From Streptomyces sp. NBC_00154 (lineage in GTDB: Bacteria > Actinomycetota > Actinomycetes > Streptomycetales > Streptomycetaceae), in NCBI RefSeq assembly GCF_026342835.1, contig NZ_JAPEMI010000001.1, forward strand, positions 7,694,501 to 7,758,500: DNA of 64,000 nucleotides, written 5' to 3'. This document shows, piece after piece, positions 35,105-43,602 of this stretch. The notes beneath the pieces were generated by a model. It saw only the letters and a list, made by a program, of their open reading frames with translations, made no database searches and was not told the origin of the DNA. Position numbers and translations under genes: made by a program. Every line of letters starts with the position of its first letter. Position 1 is the stretch's first letter.

Positions 35105-36189
35105 TCACGCCACCCCCGGCATGCTGCCCGCGCATCCTGCCAGACGGGCTGCAACCGCCCGCTGGCGGACTACGTGCAGTTCGCCCACGCACTGCCGGAG
35201 CAGGTACTCAGCTGCGCGATGGCCAGCTGCGTCCGCGGCCGCGTCCGCATCCGCCTCAGTCCCCCGGTGGCGACGGCACGCCTCGTAGGCGGCGTCGGCC
35301 TCCGCCACCGCTTCCCGCGACTCCAGCAGCCGCCGCAGTGCGGCCGCTCGCCGGTCATCGAGGATCTGTTGGGCGACCTGCGGTGTCGTGTACGCGATCC
35401 AGTCCGGATCTGCGTCCGGATCGCAGGCCTGCTCGCATGCCGCCGTCAGCAGCGCGCGGGTGTCCTCTCGCACTGCCGGATGAGCTCGGCGACCGAGGTC
35501 GCGTCGGACAGATCCGCTCGCACGGCGACCGCCAGGTCGACCGCCTCCCGCACCAGCTCCTCGGTACGCCGCCGGTAGGAACACCCCGGACACAGGCCAG
35601 CGGATCCGGGCAGCCCGCAGTCCGCACACGCCGCCTGCCTGCGCGCCTCCTGCACGTCCTCCTCGAGGGCGCGGCGCCGCGCGATGGCCTGCCGCCGCTG
35701 CGCGACCTCGCGCTCCGCCCGGGTCCGGCGGAGCTGCGCCCGCTGCTCCTCGAGGACGTACTCCTCCCGCAGCCGCCGGCCGATCTCGGCCCGGCGCTCG
35801 GCGGGAAGGGCGTACGGCATGTCAGCCTCGACCGCGGCCGGGACCCGGGCCCGCAGCGAACGCCGGATGTGAATGACATTTCCGCAGCTCGGGCAGTCAT
35901 CTCCCGTATCCGGGCGGATGCCGTCGTCGCACCTCCGGTCCGGGCATGCGGGGCGCTGGACCAGACCCCGACCCAGCAGCCGGCGCATCGGATCCCGGAC
36001 CAGTGCCTCGCCTCCGACCTCCCGCAGCCGGTCGACGAGACGGTTGGCGAGCACCTGCGGGGCGGCCGCCGGATCCACGATCCCGGACAGGACCACCAGG
36101 GCCTGCTCAACGGCTGGAAGGGCTACAGCCCTTTGGCCATCGCGGAGTTGCTCCCACAGGTAGGCCACCGGAGCTAGAGCCACCTGCAA
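35105..36189 (-). pseudogene. Zinc-finger hypothetical protein, frameshifted
   Basis: The first frame (36189 to about 35460) reads LAPVAYLWEQLRDGQRAVAL. It carries two cysteine clusters (CDDGIRPDTGDDCPSCGNVI and CADCGLPGSAGLCPGC), separated by a charged helical region, and ends at ELIRQCE. A shift near 35460 joins the frame DTRALLTAACEQACDPDADP, TTPQVAQQILDDRRAAALRR, ending SMPGVA at 35105. The joined protein has about 360 residues. Similar Cys-cluster proteins occur on actinomycete plasmids, but no function is assigned. The N-terminus may also be incomplete. Confidence 0.5.
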
Positions 36190-36191
36190 CC

Positions 36192-36428
36192 GAAGATCGT
36201 CGGGGTCGGCCTGGCGCTGCCTTCAGTCACGATGAGGTGCACGAAGGGTGCTGTCGCTGCCTGTACCGTTTCGGCCGGACGAAGCCGGGCGACGTGCAGA
36301 GCCGCGTGCTTCTGCCGGATGGAGATGGCGCGGGCACCGGAGTCCTTGGGCATGCCCGAGGCCAGGGTCACCCACCCGCCCTCATCGAGCGGTGCGTTGA
36401 TGTCCAACTGTTCGTAGCCCGGAGTCAC
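36192..36428 (-). pseudogene. Pirin-family protein, C-terminal remnant
   Basis: The reading TPGYEQLDINAPLDEGGWVT, then AISIRQKHAALHVARLRPAE and TAPFVHLIVTEGSA, is the C-terminal cupin half of a pirin-like protein. The N-terminal cupin with the metal-binding residues is absent upstream, and the 3' end runs into unrelated codons (PTIFGCRWL). It lies immediately upstream of the frameshifted zinc-finger gene. Confidence 0.65.
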
Positions 36429-36446
36429 GTTGGCCGTGTCGGTGGG

Positions 36447-37145
36447 TCAGGGTCGCTGTTCGCTGCAGTCCTCTTCGGTGCACTCGAGAGCGGTGAGGGT
36501 CTGGTCGGCCTGCTCGCTGGTCAGGGGAGGTTCGGGCAGTTCGTGGGCGCCCTGGGTGCGGAAGGCGTCGAGCATCAGGTGGAGGTGGCGGCGCCAGGCC
36601 CGGGGGGCGATGGTGCGGGTGGCCTGGATGATTCCGGCCTGGGACCAGATCACGAAGGCGATGTCCTGCGGGGTGACGTCGTCGCGCAGGGCGCCCTGTT
36701 CCTGGGCATTGCGCATGATCTGGGTGCAGATTTCCTTGGCGCGTTCGTGCATTTCGCGGCCGGCCGCGTGGAGGGGGAGCCGTGCCGAGACCAGGTCGTT
36801 GAAGGCGCGGTCGCAGGCCTGTAGCTGGCAGAGTTTCTCCATGTAGCGGCAGAACCCCTCCCAGGCGTCGTCCATGGCCGCAGCTTCTTCGGCGGCGATG
36901 AGCAGTTCCGTGTACTTCACGTTGAAAAGCGTTTCGACCAGGGCGAGCCGGGTGGGGAAGTGGCGGTAGAGCGTGCCGATCGCGACGCCGGCCTCGCGGG
37001 CGACGCCCTCCAGGGACGCCCCGAGGCCCTGCTCGGAGAAGGCTGTGCGGGCGGCGGCCACGATCGCGTCCCTGTTGCGCTGTGCGTCACGGCGCAGAGG
37101 TTTCGCCGGTGACTCGCTCGCGGACGTGGCGTGGTGGTGGCTCAT
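36447..37145 (-). CDS. TetR-family regulator
   Basis: The 232-residue protein has a TetR HTH (IVAAARTAFSEQGLGASLEG, VAREAGVAIGTLYRHFPTRL) and a helical effector domain with several Met and Cys residues. Its C-terminal tail is acidic (ALECTEEDCSEQRP). Three copies of a GAGGCRCCCCTC-type repeat lie directly upstream (37157-37297) and may be its operators. The pirin remnant downstream may be the last trace of a former target. Confidence 0.9.
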   Translation of the reverse strand: MSHHHATSASESPAKPLRRDAQRNRDAIVAAARTAFSEQGLGASLEGVAREAGVAIGTLYRHFPTRLALVETLFNVKYTELLIAAEEAAAMDDAWEGFCRYMEKLCQLQACDRAFNDLVSARLPLHAAGREMHERAKEICTQIMRNAQEQGALRDDVTPQDIAFVIWSQAGIIQATRTIAPRAWRRHLHLMLDAFRTQGAHELPEPPLTSEQADQTLTALECTEEDCSEQRP

Positions 37146-37156
37146 GGCTCGACAGT

Positions 37157-37297
37157 AACATGAGGCACCCCTCCAATTGGATTGTTGTCATGTTTCCGAT
37201 CGCAATCTCGCGCCTCCGACGTGCTGTGATGATGCTCACTGCAAACATGAGGCGCCCCTCGGGTACGGTGGCGGAGTCGAACGTGAGGCACCCCTCC
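37157..37297 (+). promoter_or_regulatory. Three direct repeats, candidate TetR operators
   Basis: AACATGAGGCACCCCTCC (37157-37174), AACATGAGGCGCCCCTC (37244-37260) and AACGTGAGGCACCCCTCC (37280-37297) share the consensus AACRTGAGGCRCCCCTC. The GAGG...CCTC core is a partial palindrome. All three sit between the TetR gene and the secreted-protein gene, suggesting autoregulation and control of a divergent transcript. Confidence 0.55.
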
Positions 37298-37401
37298 GGA
37301 TGACCTTGAAGCCAGCCGACTGATCCGGGATTTCCGGATCTCGGTTCACATGGAAGCGGCGCCCGCCGGATCGGCGAAGCCGCGGCAGTTTTGTAAGGGA
37401 A

Positions 37402-37770
37402 ATGACCATGAGCAGCATGACGAAGCGCCTCTCGATCGCACTCGCCTCCACGGCACTGGCCGGCGGAGCGCTTCTCGGAGCCGGTGGCTCGGCGTCGGCA
37501 GCCACGACTTCGGTGCCCGTGCAGCACACGCAGTACGTGTCCGCGACCAGTAGCGAGCAAGTCGGCCGCCACACGGACGGCGCCCACCGCGGGCTGGACA
37601 CTGTGCGCTACGTACGGGCGGCGGACCACGAGGGCGAGGCGGCGTCGTGGCACGGTGTCAGTGCCGCTCGTTGGTACGAGGACCAGGTCGACGAGGCGGC
37701 GTCGTGGCACGGTGTCAGTGCCGCCCGCTGGTACGAGGACCAGGTCGAGTGGTCCCTGAACCACAGCTGA
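37402..37770 (+). CDS. Small secreted protein with tandem repeat
   Basis: AAGGGA precedes ATG 37402. The 122-residue protein has a signal peptide (MTKRLSIALASTALAGGALL ... SASA). Its mature part ends in two identical 19-residue repeats (EAASWHGVSAARWYEDQVD) followed by EWSLNHS. The DNA repeat unit is 57 bp. The repeat contains two Trp, one Tyr and alternating charge. Family unknown; a cell-surface or spore-coat-like role is only a guess. Confidence 0.7.
   Translation: MTMSSMTKRLSIALASTALAGGALLGAGGSASAATTSVPVQHTQYVSATSSEQVGRHTDGAHRGLDTVRYVRAADHEGEAASWHGVSAARWYEDQVDEAASWHGVSAARWYEDQVEWSLNHS
37636..37749 (+). repeat. 57-bp tandem repeat, two copies
   Basis: The units 37636-37692 and 37693-37749 differ at only a few positions and keep the reading frame, giving two identical 19-residue peptides. 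Confidence 0.9.
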
Positions 37771-38204
37771 CGCGGCCCGGGCCGCCCCACTCCGAAACGG
37801 CGGCACCTGCCCGGACAGCAGCACGGCCGCACCCCCGGCCGACCGGGATCCCGGATCGCGCCCCCACGGCGCTCCGCACCCGCATCGGGACGACCACCGC
37901 ACGCAAGATGAAGGCACTCCGGCCCCAGCGCCCGCCACGCCGACCACGGCCAGGCCCGCACCCGCACATGAACTTCGCCGGCCGCATCCCCGGCCGACCG
38001 CTTCCCCGCACACCGTGACACCCCGCCGGACCAGGCAGGTCCTCTCCACACCGGGACGGTCACCCGCGACGCGAACACCACGCCACGCCCGGTCCCGCCC
38101 GGCTGTCCCGGCACTCACCGGACCCCGCTCACGCAACCCACTTCGACGTCCCGGCGTCCAACTCCACGACGGACGGCCGCCGATCACCCAAGAGAGCGCG
38201 TGGC
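37771..38204 (+). other. No supported gene
   Basis: Several ORFs exist on both strands but none has recognisable sequence. The 3' end leads into the integrase remnant and may hold further frame-broken integrase sequence that I cannot align. Confidence 0.4.
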
Positions 38205-38483
38205 GAATGCCCGGACACCGGGCTTGCCCGGCTCTCCTACGGCCAGGCGCACGCCCTGCTGGACGACCACACCGCACTTCGGGGGCCGGGCACAGGCTGG
38301 GATCTGCACGAGTACCGCCACTCCTAGCTGACCCACTTCGGCGAGCAGGGCGCGTCCCTGTTGATGCTGATGGCGAAGTCCCGGCACAAGAAGGCGGAGA
38401 ACGTCCGCCGCTACTTCAAACCGTCACCAGAGGCGATTGCCGGGCTCACAAGCCTGCTCGCTCCCGGGGGCAGCAATCGCTGA
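38205..38483 (+). pseudogene. Tyrosine recombinase, C-terminal remnant with stop codon
   Basis: In one frame the strand reads CPDTGLARLSYGQAHALLDD, GTGWDLHEYRHS, stop (TAG at 38325-38327), then LTHFGEQGASLLMLMAKSRH, KKAENVRRYFKPSPEAIAGL and TSLLAPGGSNR to the stop at 38483. HEYRHS...LTHFGE holds the catalytic HxxR region, and the final YF is the nucleophile Tyr segment. The N-terminal part is missing. Its end overlaps the end of the convergent MFS gene by 38 bases. Confidence 0.8.
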
Positions 38484-39690
38484 GCCGCGTTCCTTGATCC
38501 TTCTCGGTGGCAACGGCGGAGGCGGAGAGGAGCGTCGCAGCGGCGAGGCTGCCCCAGAGGGCGGCCGGGCCGTGGGGTGCGAGCGTGGTGATGACCGCCG
38601 GGGAGACGGCGAGGCCGAACCCCGTGGAGAGCTGGAAGCGAGCGAGGGCGCGTCCCAGGACATGGGCCGGGGCGAGGGCGGTGACGAGCGCGGTGGCGCT
38701 GCCGGCGTAGATGATCTCGCCGATCGTGCAGACCACGGACACCGTGGCGATGGCCGGGGTACCCCAGCCGTGTCCCAGTGAGGTGGCCGCGAGGAAGCCG
38801 AGGTAGGACGCGGCCAGCACCACGCCAGAGAGGGCCAGCACGGTCCGCCGGGAGAAGCGGGACATGAGGACGGTGACCGGCACCTGCAGAGTGACGACCA
38901 GCGCCGTGTTGGCCACGAAGACGGCTGCCGGCCATACCGGGGACGCGTGGAGCTGCGTCACCAGGACCAGAGGGAGCGCGATCTCGGGGACGTTGAGGCA
39001 GAAGACGTAGACCACATTGGCGGCAAGTAGCGCGAGCATCCGGGGTGCGGGCTCGTCGTCCCGGTCCTTGGCCGGGGCGGCCTCCGCTGGATATGTGTGC
39101 ACGTGGACCGACCACGCCAAGGCGGCTGCGGCAAGGTAGGCGAGCGCAGTGACAGCTGCCAGCGCCCGCAGTGCGGTGGTGCCGCCCGCCAGGCATACGG
39201 TGGCAAGGAGTGCTCCGACGCCCAGGGCGGCGTTGCGCAGGGCGCGGGCCCCTGCGAGGGCGGTGTCGCGTTCTCGGCCGTGGGCGACCGTGGCCACGAG
39301 GGCGGCGTGGGCGGTCGGCCATGCCTGGTTGCCGATACCGAGGAAGAGTGCCGCCGTCGTGAAAAGCCAGACGTGCCCCGCTGGGGCGGCCAGCAGCAGC
39401 GCCACGCCCAGCACCCGCACCAGCATCGACGCCGCCACGACCGTGCTGCGTGCGCCGCGGTCCAGCCATCGGCCCACTGCGGGCATGCACACCAGACCCG
39501 CGACGATGCCGACCGTCATGGCGGTGCCGGTGACCGGAGCGGACAGCCTCAGTACCTTCACGCCGTAGAGCAGCAGAAAGGGCCGCAGCAGGCCGGTGCC
39601 TAGCGCGTCCACGGCCAGGGCGACGGCATAGCGGGGACCACCGGAGGCGCGGACGAGGGCGCGGGGCTGGATTCTGGTGATGGTTGCCAT
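38446..39690 (-). CDS. MFS transporter
   Basis: From ATG 39690 (MATITRIQPRALVRASGGPR) the 414-residue protein has about 12 hydrophobic segments and an MFS-type loop (GRWLDRGARSTVVAASMLV) between helices 2 and 3. It probably exports a small molecule across the membrane. It is divergent from an ArsR/DUF5937-type regulator, a common pairing, with a palindrome between them. The ORF extends 20 codons further to 39750, but that would include the palindrome. The C-terminus overlaps an integrase remnant. Confidence 0.88.
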   Translation of the reverse strand: MATITRIQPRALVRASGGPRYAVALAVDALGTGLLRPFLLLYGVKVLRLSAPVTGTAMTVGIVAGLVCMPAVGRWLDRGARSTVVAASMLVRVLGVALLLAAPAGHVWLFTTAALFLGIGNQAWPTAHAALVATVAHGRERDTALAGARALRNAALGVGALLATVCLAGGTTALRALAAVTALAYLAAAALAWSVHVHTYPAEAAPAKDRDDEPAPRMLALLAANVVYVFCLNVPEIALPLVLVTQLHASPVWPAAVFVANTALVVTLQVPVTVLMSRFSRRTVLALSGVVLAASYLGFLAATSLGHGWGTPAIATVSVVCTIGEIIYAGSATALVTALAPAHVLGRALARFQLSTGFGLAVSPAVITTLAPHGPAALWGSLAAATLLSASAVATEKDQGTRLSDCCPRERAGL

Positions 39691-39733
39691 GGCGTCAGAC
39701 GGTGCGTTCGGCCGCTGGGGCAGGGCACGTCGG

Positions 39734-39750
39734 TTGACGCACATCGTCAA
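39734..39750 (+). promoter_or_regulatory. Palindromic operator candidate
   Basis: TTGACG-CACAT-CGTCAA is a perfect inverted repeat with 6-bp arms in the divergent MFS/ArsR intergenic region, a likely binding site for the ArsR-type protein. Confidence 0.55.
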
Positions 39751-39792
39751 TCGACGCCGTCGCCAGGTTGTCCGGGCGGTGATGATGGGGGG

Positions 39793-40878
39793 ATGACGTT
39801 GAGGATCGACATCAGCGGTCTACCGTCCGAGCGAGTGCGGTTCGCCGCTTCCCCGCTGGCCGAGCTGACCGCGATGCTGCACGTGCTGGCCGAACCCGGT
39901 CACCATCCGCAGTTCGCCGGCTGGGCCGCAGACGTCTGGGCCGGGCTGCGGCCGGAGCTGGCCGAGCGGCTCAGGGAGGCGGAGTTCCTCTGGCGTTCCT
40001 CACAGGCCGACTTCCTGATCCCCGCGCGGCCCCGGCCGACCCTCGCCGAAGAGCTGGACGACGTGGACCGGATCGACGACGAGACGTATGTGACCGCCGC
40101 GCTCGTCACCACGTGCGGCAGCAACCGGGTCCATTTCCCCGGCGCGTCGCCGCTCACCGACGCGACCGCGCGCGAGCGGGCCCTGGACGTGGCCCAGGCC
40201 CGCGGCGCGCTGCAGGAGGCCTTCGCGGAACGGCTGCTCGCGGACCCGGCCGCAGTGCGAGCGCGGGTGCGCCACACCCTCGAAGAATGCGCCGGAGCCT
40301 TCTTCGACGGCGCCTGGGCGGGCGTCGCGGTGCAGCTCGCCACCGATCTGCGACTGAAGAACGAACTGCTCAGGCGCCACGGCATCGGGGCGGCACTCGC
40401 CTCGGTCTCCGGCGCGGTCACCCTGGCACCGGACGGCGACTGCATCATCGTGGACAAGGTGCAGGACAAGGCGACCGCCGCCCGTGGCGCCGGGGTCACC
40501 TTCATCCCCAGCGTCTTCGGCCGCCCGCACCTGGTGGCGGTCCACGCACCCGGGTGGCATCCGGTACTGCAGTACCCCGTCGCCGAGCCGAGTCCGGCGG
40601 AGCCGATCTCTCTGGAGACGGTCACCCTCCGGCTGGAGGCGCTCGCGCATCCCGTACGGCTGCGGCTGCTGCGCACTCTGGCCCGCGGCCCGCACACCAC
40701 CGGCGAGCTGGCCCACTTCTGGGAACTCTCACCCCCGGAGGTGTCCCGCCACCTTGCCGTCCTGCGCCGCGCGGGCCTGCTCACGGCTCGACGGCACGGT
40801 CGTTACGTCCGGTACACCCTCAATCTGTCCGATCTGGCGGCGTTGGGCACCGACCTCCTGTCGGCCGTACTGCGCTGA
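39793..40878 (+). CDS. ArsR-family regulator with DUF5937 domain
   Basis: The 361-residue protein has an N-terminal DUF5937-type domain (about 1-270, e.g. RIDISGLPSERVRFAASPLA). A C-terminal ArsR winged HTH follows (EALAHPVRLRLLRTLARGPH, TTGELAHFWELSPPEVSRHL, AVLRRAGLLTARRHGRYVRY). Such proteins are usually repressors of adjacent MFS exporters. The gene is divergent from the MFS gene at 38446-39690. No metal-binding ELCVCDL-type motif is present, so it is not a classic arsenic sensor. Confidence 0.9.
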   Translation: MTLRIDISGLPSERVRFAASPLAELTAMLHVLAEPGHHPQFAGWAADVWAGLRPELAERLREAEFLWRSSQADFLIPARPRPTLAEELDDVDRIDDETYVTAALVTTCGSNRVHFPGASPLTDATARERALDVAQARGALQEAFAERLLADPAAVRARVRHTLEECAGAFFDGAWAGVAVQLATDLRLKNELLRRHGIGAALASVSGAVTLAPDGDCIIVDKVQDKATAARGAGVTFIPSVFGRPHLVAVHAPGWHPVLQYPVAEPSPAEPISLETVTLRLEALAHPVRLRLLRTLARGPHTTGELAHFWELSPPEVSRHLAVLRRAGLLTARRHGRYVRYTLNLSDLAALGTDLLSAVLR

Positions 40879-41070
40879 GTCGCTTCCGTGCATCAGAACG
40901 CGAGCGACCACCGCCTTCGCAGCATCAACCGACTCGGCAGGCCGCCGAGCAGTACCGGTGCGACCGCCTGCTGGCCTCGGGCAGCAGGCGGTCGCGCCAG
41001 CTGCACCGCCGAACGTTCCCCCTGGCTATACCCCGGGGGCGTCCTGTCCGGCCGTGCGGGCCAGGGCCTG

Positions 41071-41221
41071 TCACTTCTCGTCGGTCGCGTCCTGGTCGCG
41101 AAGCCGACGCAGGCCGCCGGGCAGGTCGGGAAGCTGGAAGGAGTACCGGCCGAGCATGTTGATGTGGTGCCGGACGAACGGGGAGAGGCGGGCCACGTCC
41201 TCGTCACGGACGTCGAAGACG
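41071..41221 (-). pseudogene. Tn3-family transposase C-terminal remnant
   Basis: The minus strand reads VRDEDVARLSPFVRHHINML then GRYSFQLPDLPGGLRRLRDQ and DATDEK-stop. This is the most convincing of three Tn3 transposase tails in the window, with the conserved HHIN...GRYSF. The upstream catalytic part is replaced at about 41221 by a DUF916-like fragment. Confidence 0.75.
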
Positions 41222-41236
41222 TCCGCCCGCAGGTCG

Positions 41237-41461
41237 CAGCTTTGTCCAGGACGAGAGTTCGTTCCGCTTCCTGCCGGCTGCTCCTACGAACGAGCCGTGG
41301 GTGATGGTGGCGGCGGCCGGGTACACCTCGACGTGCAGGGTGGAGTCAGTGGTGTTCAGTACTTCGATGCGGCGGTGCACGGTCGTGCCCGGTCTCAGGT
41401 TGTCGATGATGTAGTGCCGTGCTCGTGGATCGTCGACCAGGTCGGCCGGTGCGTGAACGTC
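41237..41461 (-). pseudogene. DUF916-like cell-surface protein fragment
   Basis: One frame reads DVHAPADLVDDPRARHYIID, NLRPGTTVHRRIEVLNTTDS and TLHVEVYPAAATITHGSFVG up to RNELSSW. This is the N-terminal Ig-like part of DUF916/WxL-binding-type proteins, where a ligand-binding beta-sandwich opens with YxxDxLxPGxxxxRxIEVxNxTD. Signal peptide and C-terminus are absent. The 3' end joins a Tn3 tail. Confidence 0.55.
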
Positions 41462-41718
41462 GCCGGCAGGGAGGCGACCGGAACGCGGGAGGGCTGCCGG
41501 ACGGCAACCTGCAGGCCAGGCCAGCTTCGAGGTTGTCCGCCGTCAGCTCTACCTCGCCACAGAAACGCAGGGTCGTCTCGAACCGGCGCCGCCGCTCGCC
41601 TCCGCTGCTCACGGACCTCACTTTCGTGACGGTGGAAGCGGTCCGCACGACGTCGCCGGGACACCCGCGGAGGTAATCGACCCCGCGCTGCTGGACTCCG
41701 TGAAGGGATGAGCGGCCT

Positions 41719-41925
41719 ATGACAGGAATCAGCGGTCGGGTCCGGCGCCTGCGTGGTCTCCTGGCCGGGGCCGCCGCGGGCGCTGGCGGGATCGCCGTCC
41801 TGGACGCGGTCGGGTACCTGGACATGGTGATCCGCGGCCGAGGAGCGAGCACGACACCCGAGGTCGCCGTGGAGCGGCTGTCGGAGACCCTGCACGTTCC
41901 GATCCCGGGCGACGGGAACGCGTGA
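41719..41925 (+). pseudogene. Truncated N-terminus of small membrane protein
   Basis: The 68-residue reading begins MTGISGRVRRLRGLLAGAAA, with a hydrophobic helix, then MVIRGRGASTTPEVAVERLS and HVPIPGDGNA. It resembles the first third of a common actinomycete membrane protein whose remaining helices should follow, but the frame stops at once. A truncation or frameshift near 41925 is likely. Confidence 0.45.
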
Positions 41926-42162
41926 CCGACACACGACATGCGCAGCTTCGATCCGGCCCTGTTCCACCAGGCCCGGGCCGGCCTTGAGGTGTACGGCATG
42001 CAGCTGCGGGTGCTTCACCGAGTCTCCTCCGAGCATCGCCGGTTCCCGAACCGCGCCAGCCCCAGGGGGCCGGGGGTTTTGGGGTGATCCGCTCGGGTTA
42101 ACGAGCTTGGCGGGGCCGTGTCGGCACGCGCCTCGATCACAGCGAGCGCGAGGATACGGGGC

Positions 42163-43602
42163 ATGCCGTCAGCCTCATGCGCCACCACCGTAGTGCTGCA
42201 GGCGCTGGCGTCCGCAGGTGAGCCGTCGCAGTTGCTGCCCGCTCGTGAACAGATGGCCTTCACTCTCGGCTTCCACATCATCATCGTGCCGTTCGGTGTG
42301 GCCTTCACCTTCCTGATACTCCTCGCCAACCATCGAGGACTACGCCGCGGGGACGAGCAGGCCATGCTCCTGGCACGCCGCTGGTCGAAGGTTGCCGCAG
42401 TGCTGTTCGCGGTGGGAGCCGTGTCCGGCACCGTACTCACCTTCGAACTGGGCATCCTGTGGCCCGGACTGATGGGGCAGTACGGCGCCGCCTTCGGGTT
42501 CCCGTTCGCTATCGAGGGAATCTTCTTCTTCCTCGAAGCGATCTTCATGTCGTTCTACATCTACGGATGGGACCGGCTGTCGCCCTGGGCCCACTTCTGG
42601 AGCGGTGTCCCGGTGGTGATCTCCAGCCTCGGTGGTGCCACCGCCGTGGTAGCTGCCAACGCCTGGATGAACCAGCCCGGCGGCATCACCATGCATGCGG
42701 GCCGCATCGTCGACGTCAGTCCGGCCAAGGTGTTCTTCAACGGCGCGTTCTGGTTCGAGACGATCCACATGCTGCTGGCGGCGTACATCGTCGCCGGCTT
42801 CGTCGTAGCCGGGGTGTACGCGGCGGGGATGCTCAAAGGAAGACAGGACGCCTACCACCGCACCGGCTTCCTCATCGGCTTCGTCGTGGCCGCCGTCACC
42901 GTGCCCGTGCAGATCTTCGTCGGGGACCTGGTCGCCCGTCAGGTGTTCGACTCCGAACCGGCGAAGTTCGCCGCCATCGAAGTGCTTCCCGACTCCGGTG
43001 ACCACGTCCCCGAGACACTCGGCGGTGTCCTGATCGACGGGAAGGTCCGTTACGGGCTGCCGATCCCGGATATGGCATCGCTTCTGGCCGGGTTCCGCCC
43101 CAGCACTCATATCGACGGGCTGGACGCAATCCCCGCACCGGTGCGCCCAAGCGATGCGGGTGTGAGCATTGTGCACTTGGCGTTCGACGTCATGGTGGGC
43201 GCCTCCATGGCTCTGCTGGCCCTGTCCGTGTGGTTCGCCTGGCTGTGGTGGCGCCATCGCCGCGTCCCCACCAACGTCTGGTTCCTGCGGTGCGCCGCGT
43301 TGTCGGGCGTGGTGGCCTTGGTCTCCCTGGAAAGTGGCTGGGTGGTCACCGAAGTCGGACGGCAGCCGTGGACCGTGGTCGGACTGCTGCTGACACGGGA
43401 CGCCGTCACCACCCACGGCAACCTGTGGCCCTTCTTCGGCGCGACCGCGATCATCTACGTCAGCGTCGGCACCGGTGCCCTGCTGGTTCTGCGCGCCCTG
43501 CGCCGGCGATGGGCGGCAGAGGGCGACGAAGACGTCCAGGTCCCCTACGGCCCCGAAGCCCCTGCTGTCTCCGCCGCGAGCCCGGAAAGCCGAACGCCAT
43601 GA
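42163..43602 (+). CDS. cydA: Cytochrome bd ubiquinol/menaquinol oxidase subunit I
   Basis: The protein (about 479 residues from ATG 42163) has the CydA fold with about nine transmembrane helices. Heme-ligand regions are visible: FTLGFHIIIVPFGVAFTFLI (His of b595), FWFETIHMLLAAYIVAGF (His of b558) and AFDVMVGASM (Met of b558). The Q-loop between is short, as in CIO-type oxidases. It reduces oxygen with quinol electrons in the membrane. The exact start is uncertain (GTG 42193 is possible). Its stop overlaps the cydB start. Confidence 0.9.
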   Translation: MPSASCATTVVLQALASAGEPSQLLPAREQMAFTLGFHIIIVPFGVAFTFLILLANHRGLRRGDEQAMLLARRWSKVAAVLFAVGAVSGTVLTFELGILWPGLMGQYGAAFGFPFAIEGIFFFLEAIFMSFYIYGWDRLSPWAHFWSGVPVVISSLGGATAVVAANAWMNQPGGITMHAGRIVDVSPAKVFFNGAFWFETIHMLLAAYIVAGFVVAGVYAAGMLKGRQDAYHRTGFLIGFVVAAVTVPVQIFVGDLVARQVFDSEPAKFAAIEVLPDSGDHVPETLGGVLIDGKVRYGLPIPDMASLLAGFRPSTHIDGLDAIPAPVRPSDAGVSIVHLAFDVMVGASMALLALSVWFAWLWWRHRRVPTNVWFLRCAALSGVVALVSLESGWVVTEVGRQPWTVVGLLLTRDAVTTHGNLWPFFGATAIIYVSVGTGALLVLRALRRRWAAEGDEDVQVPYGPEAPAVSAASPESRTP

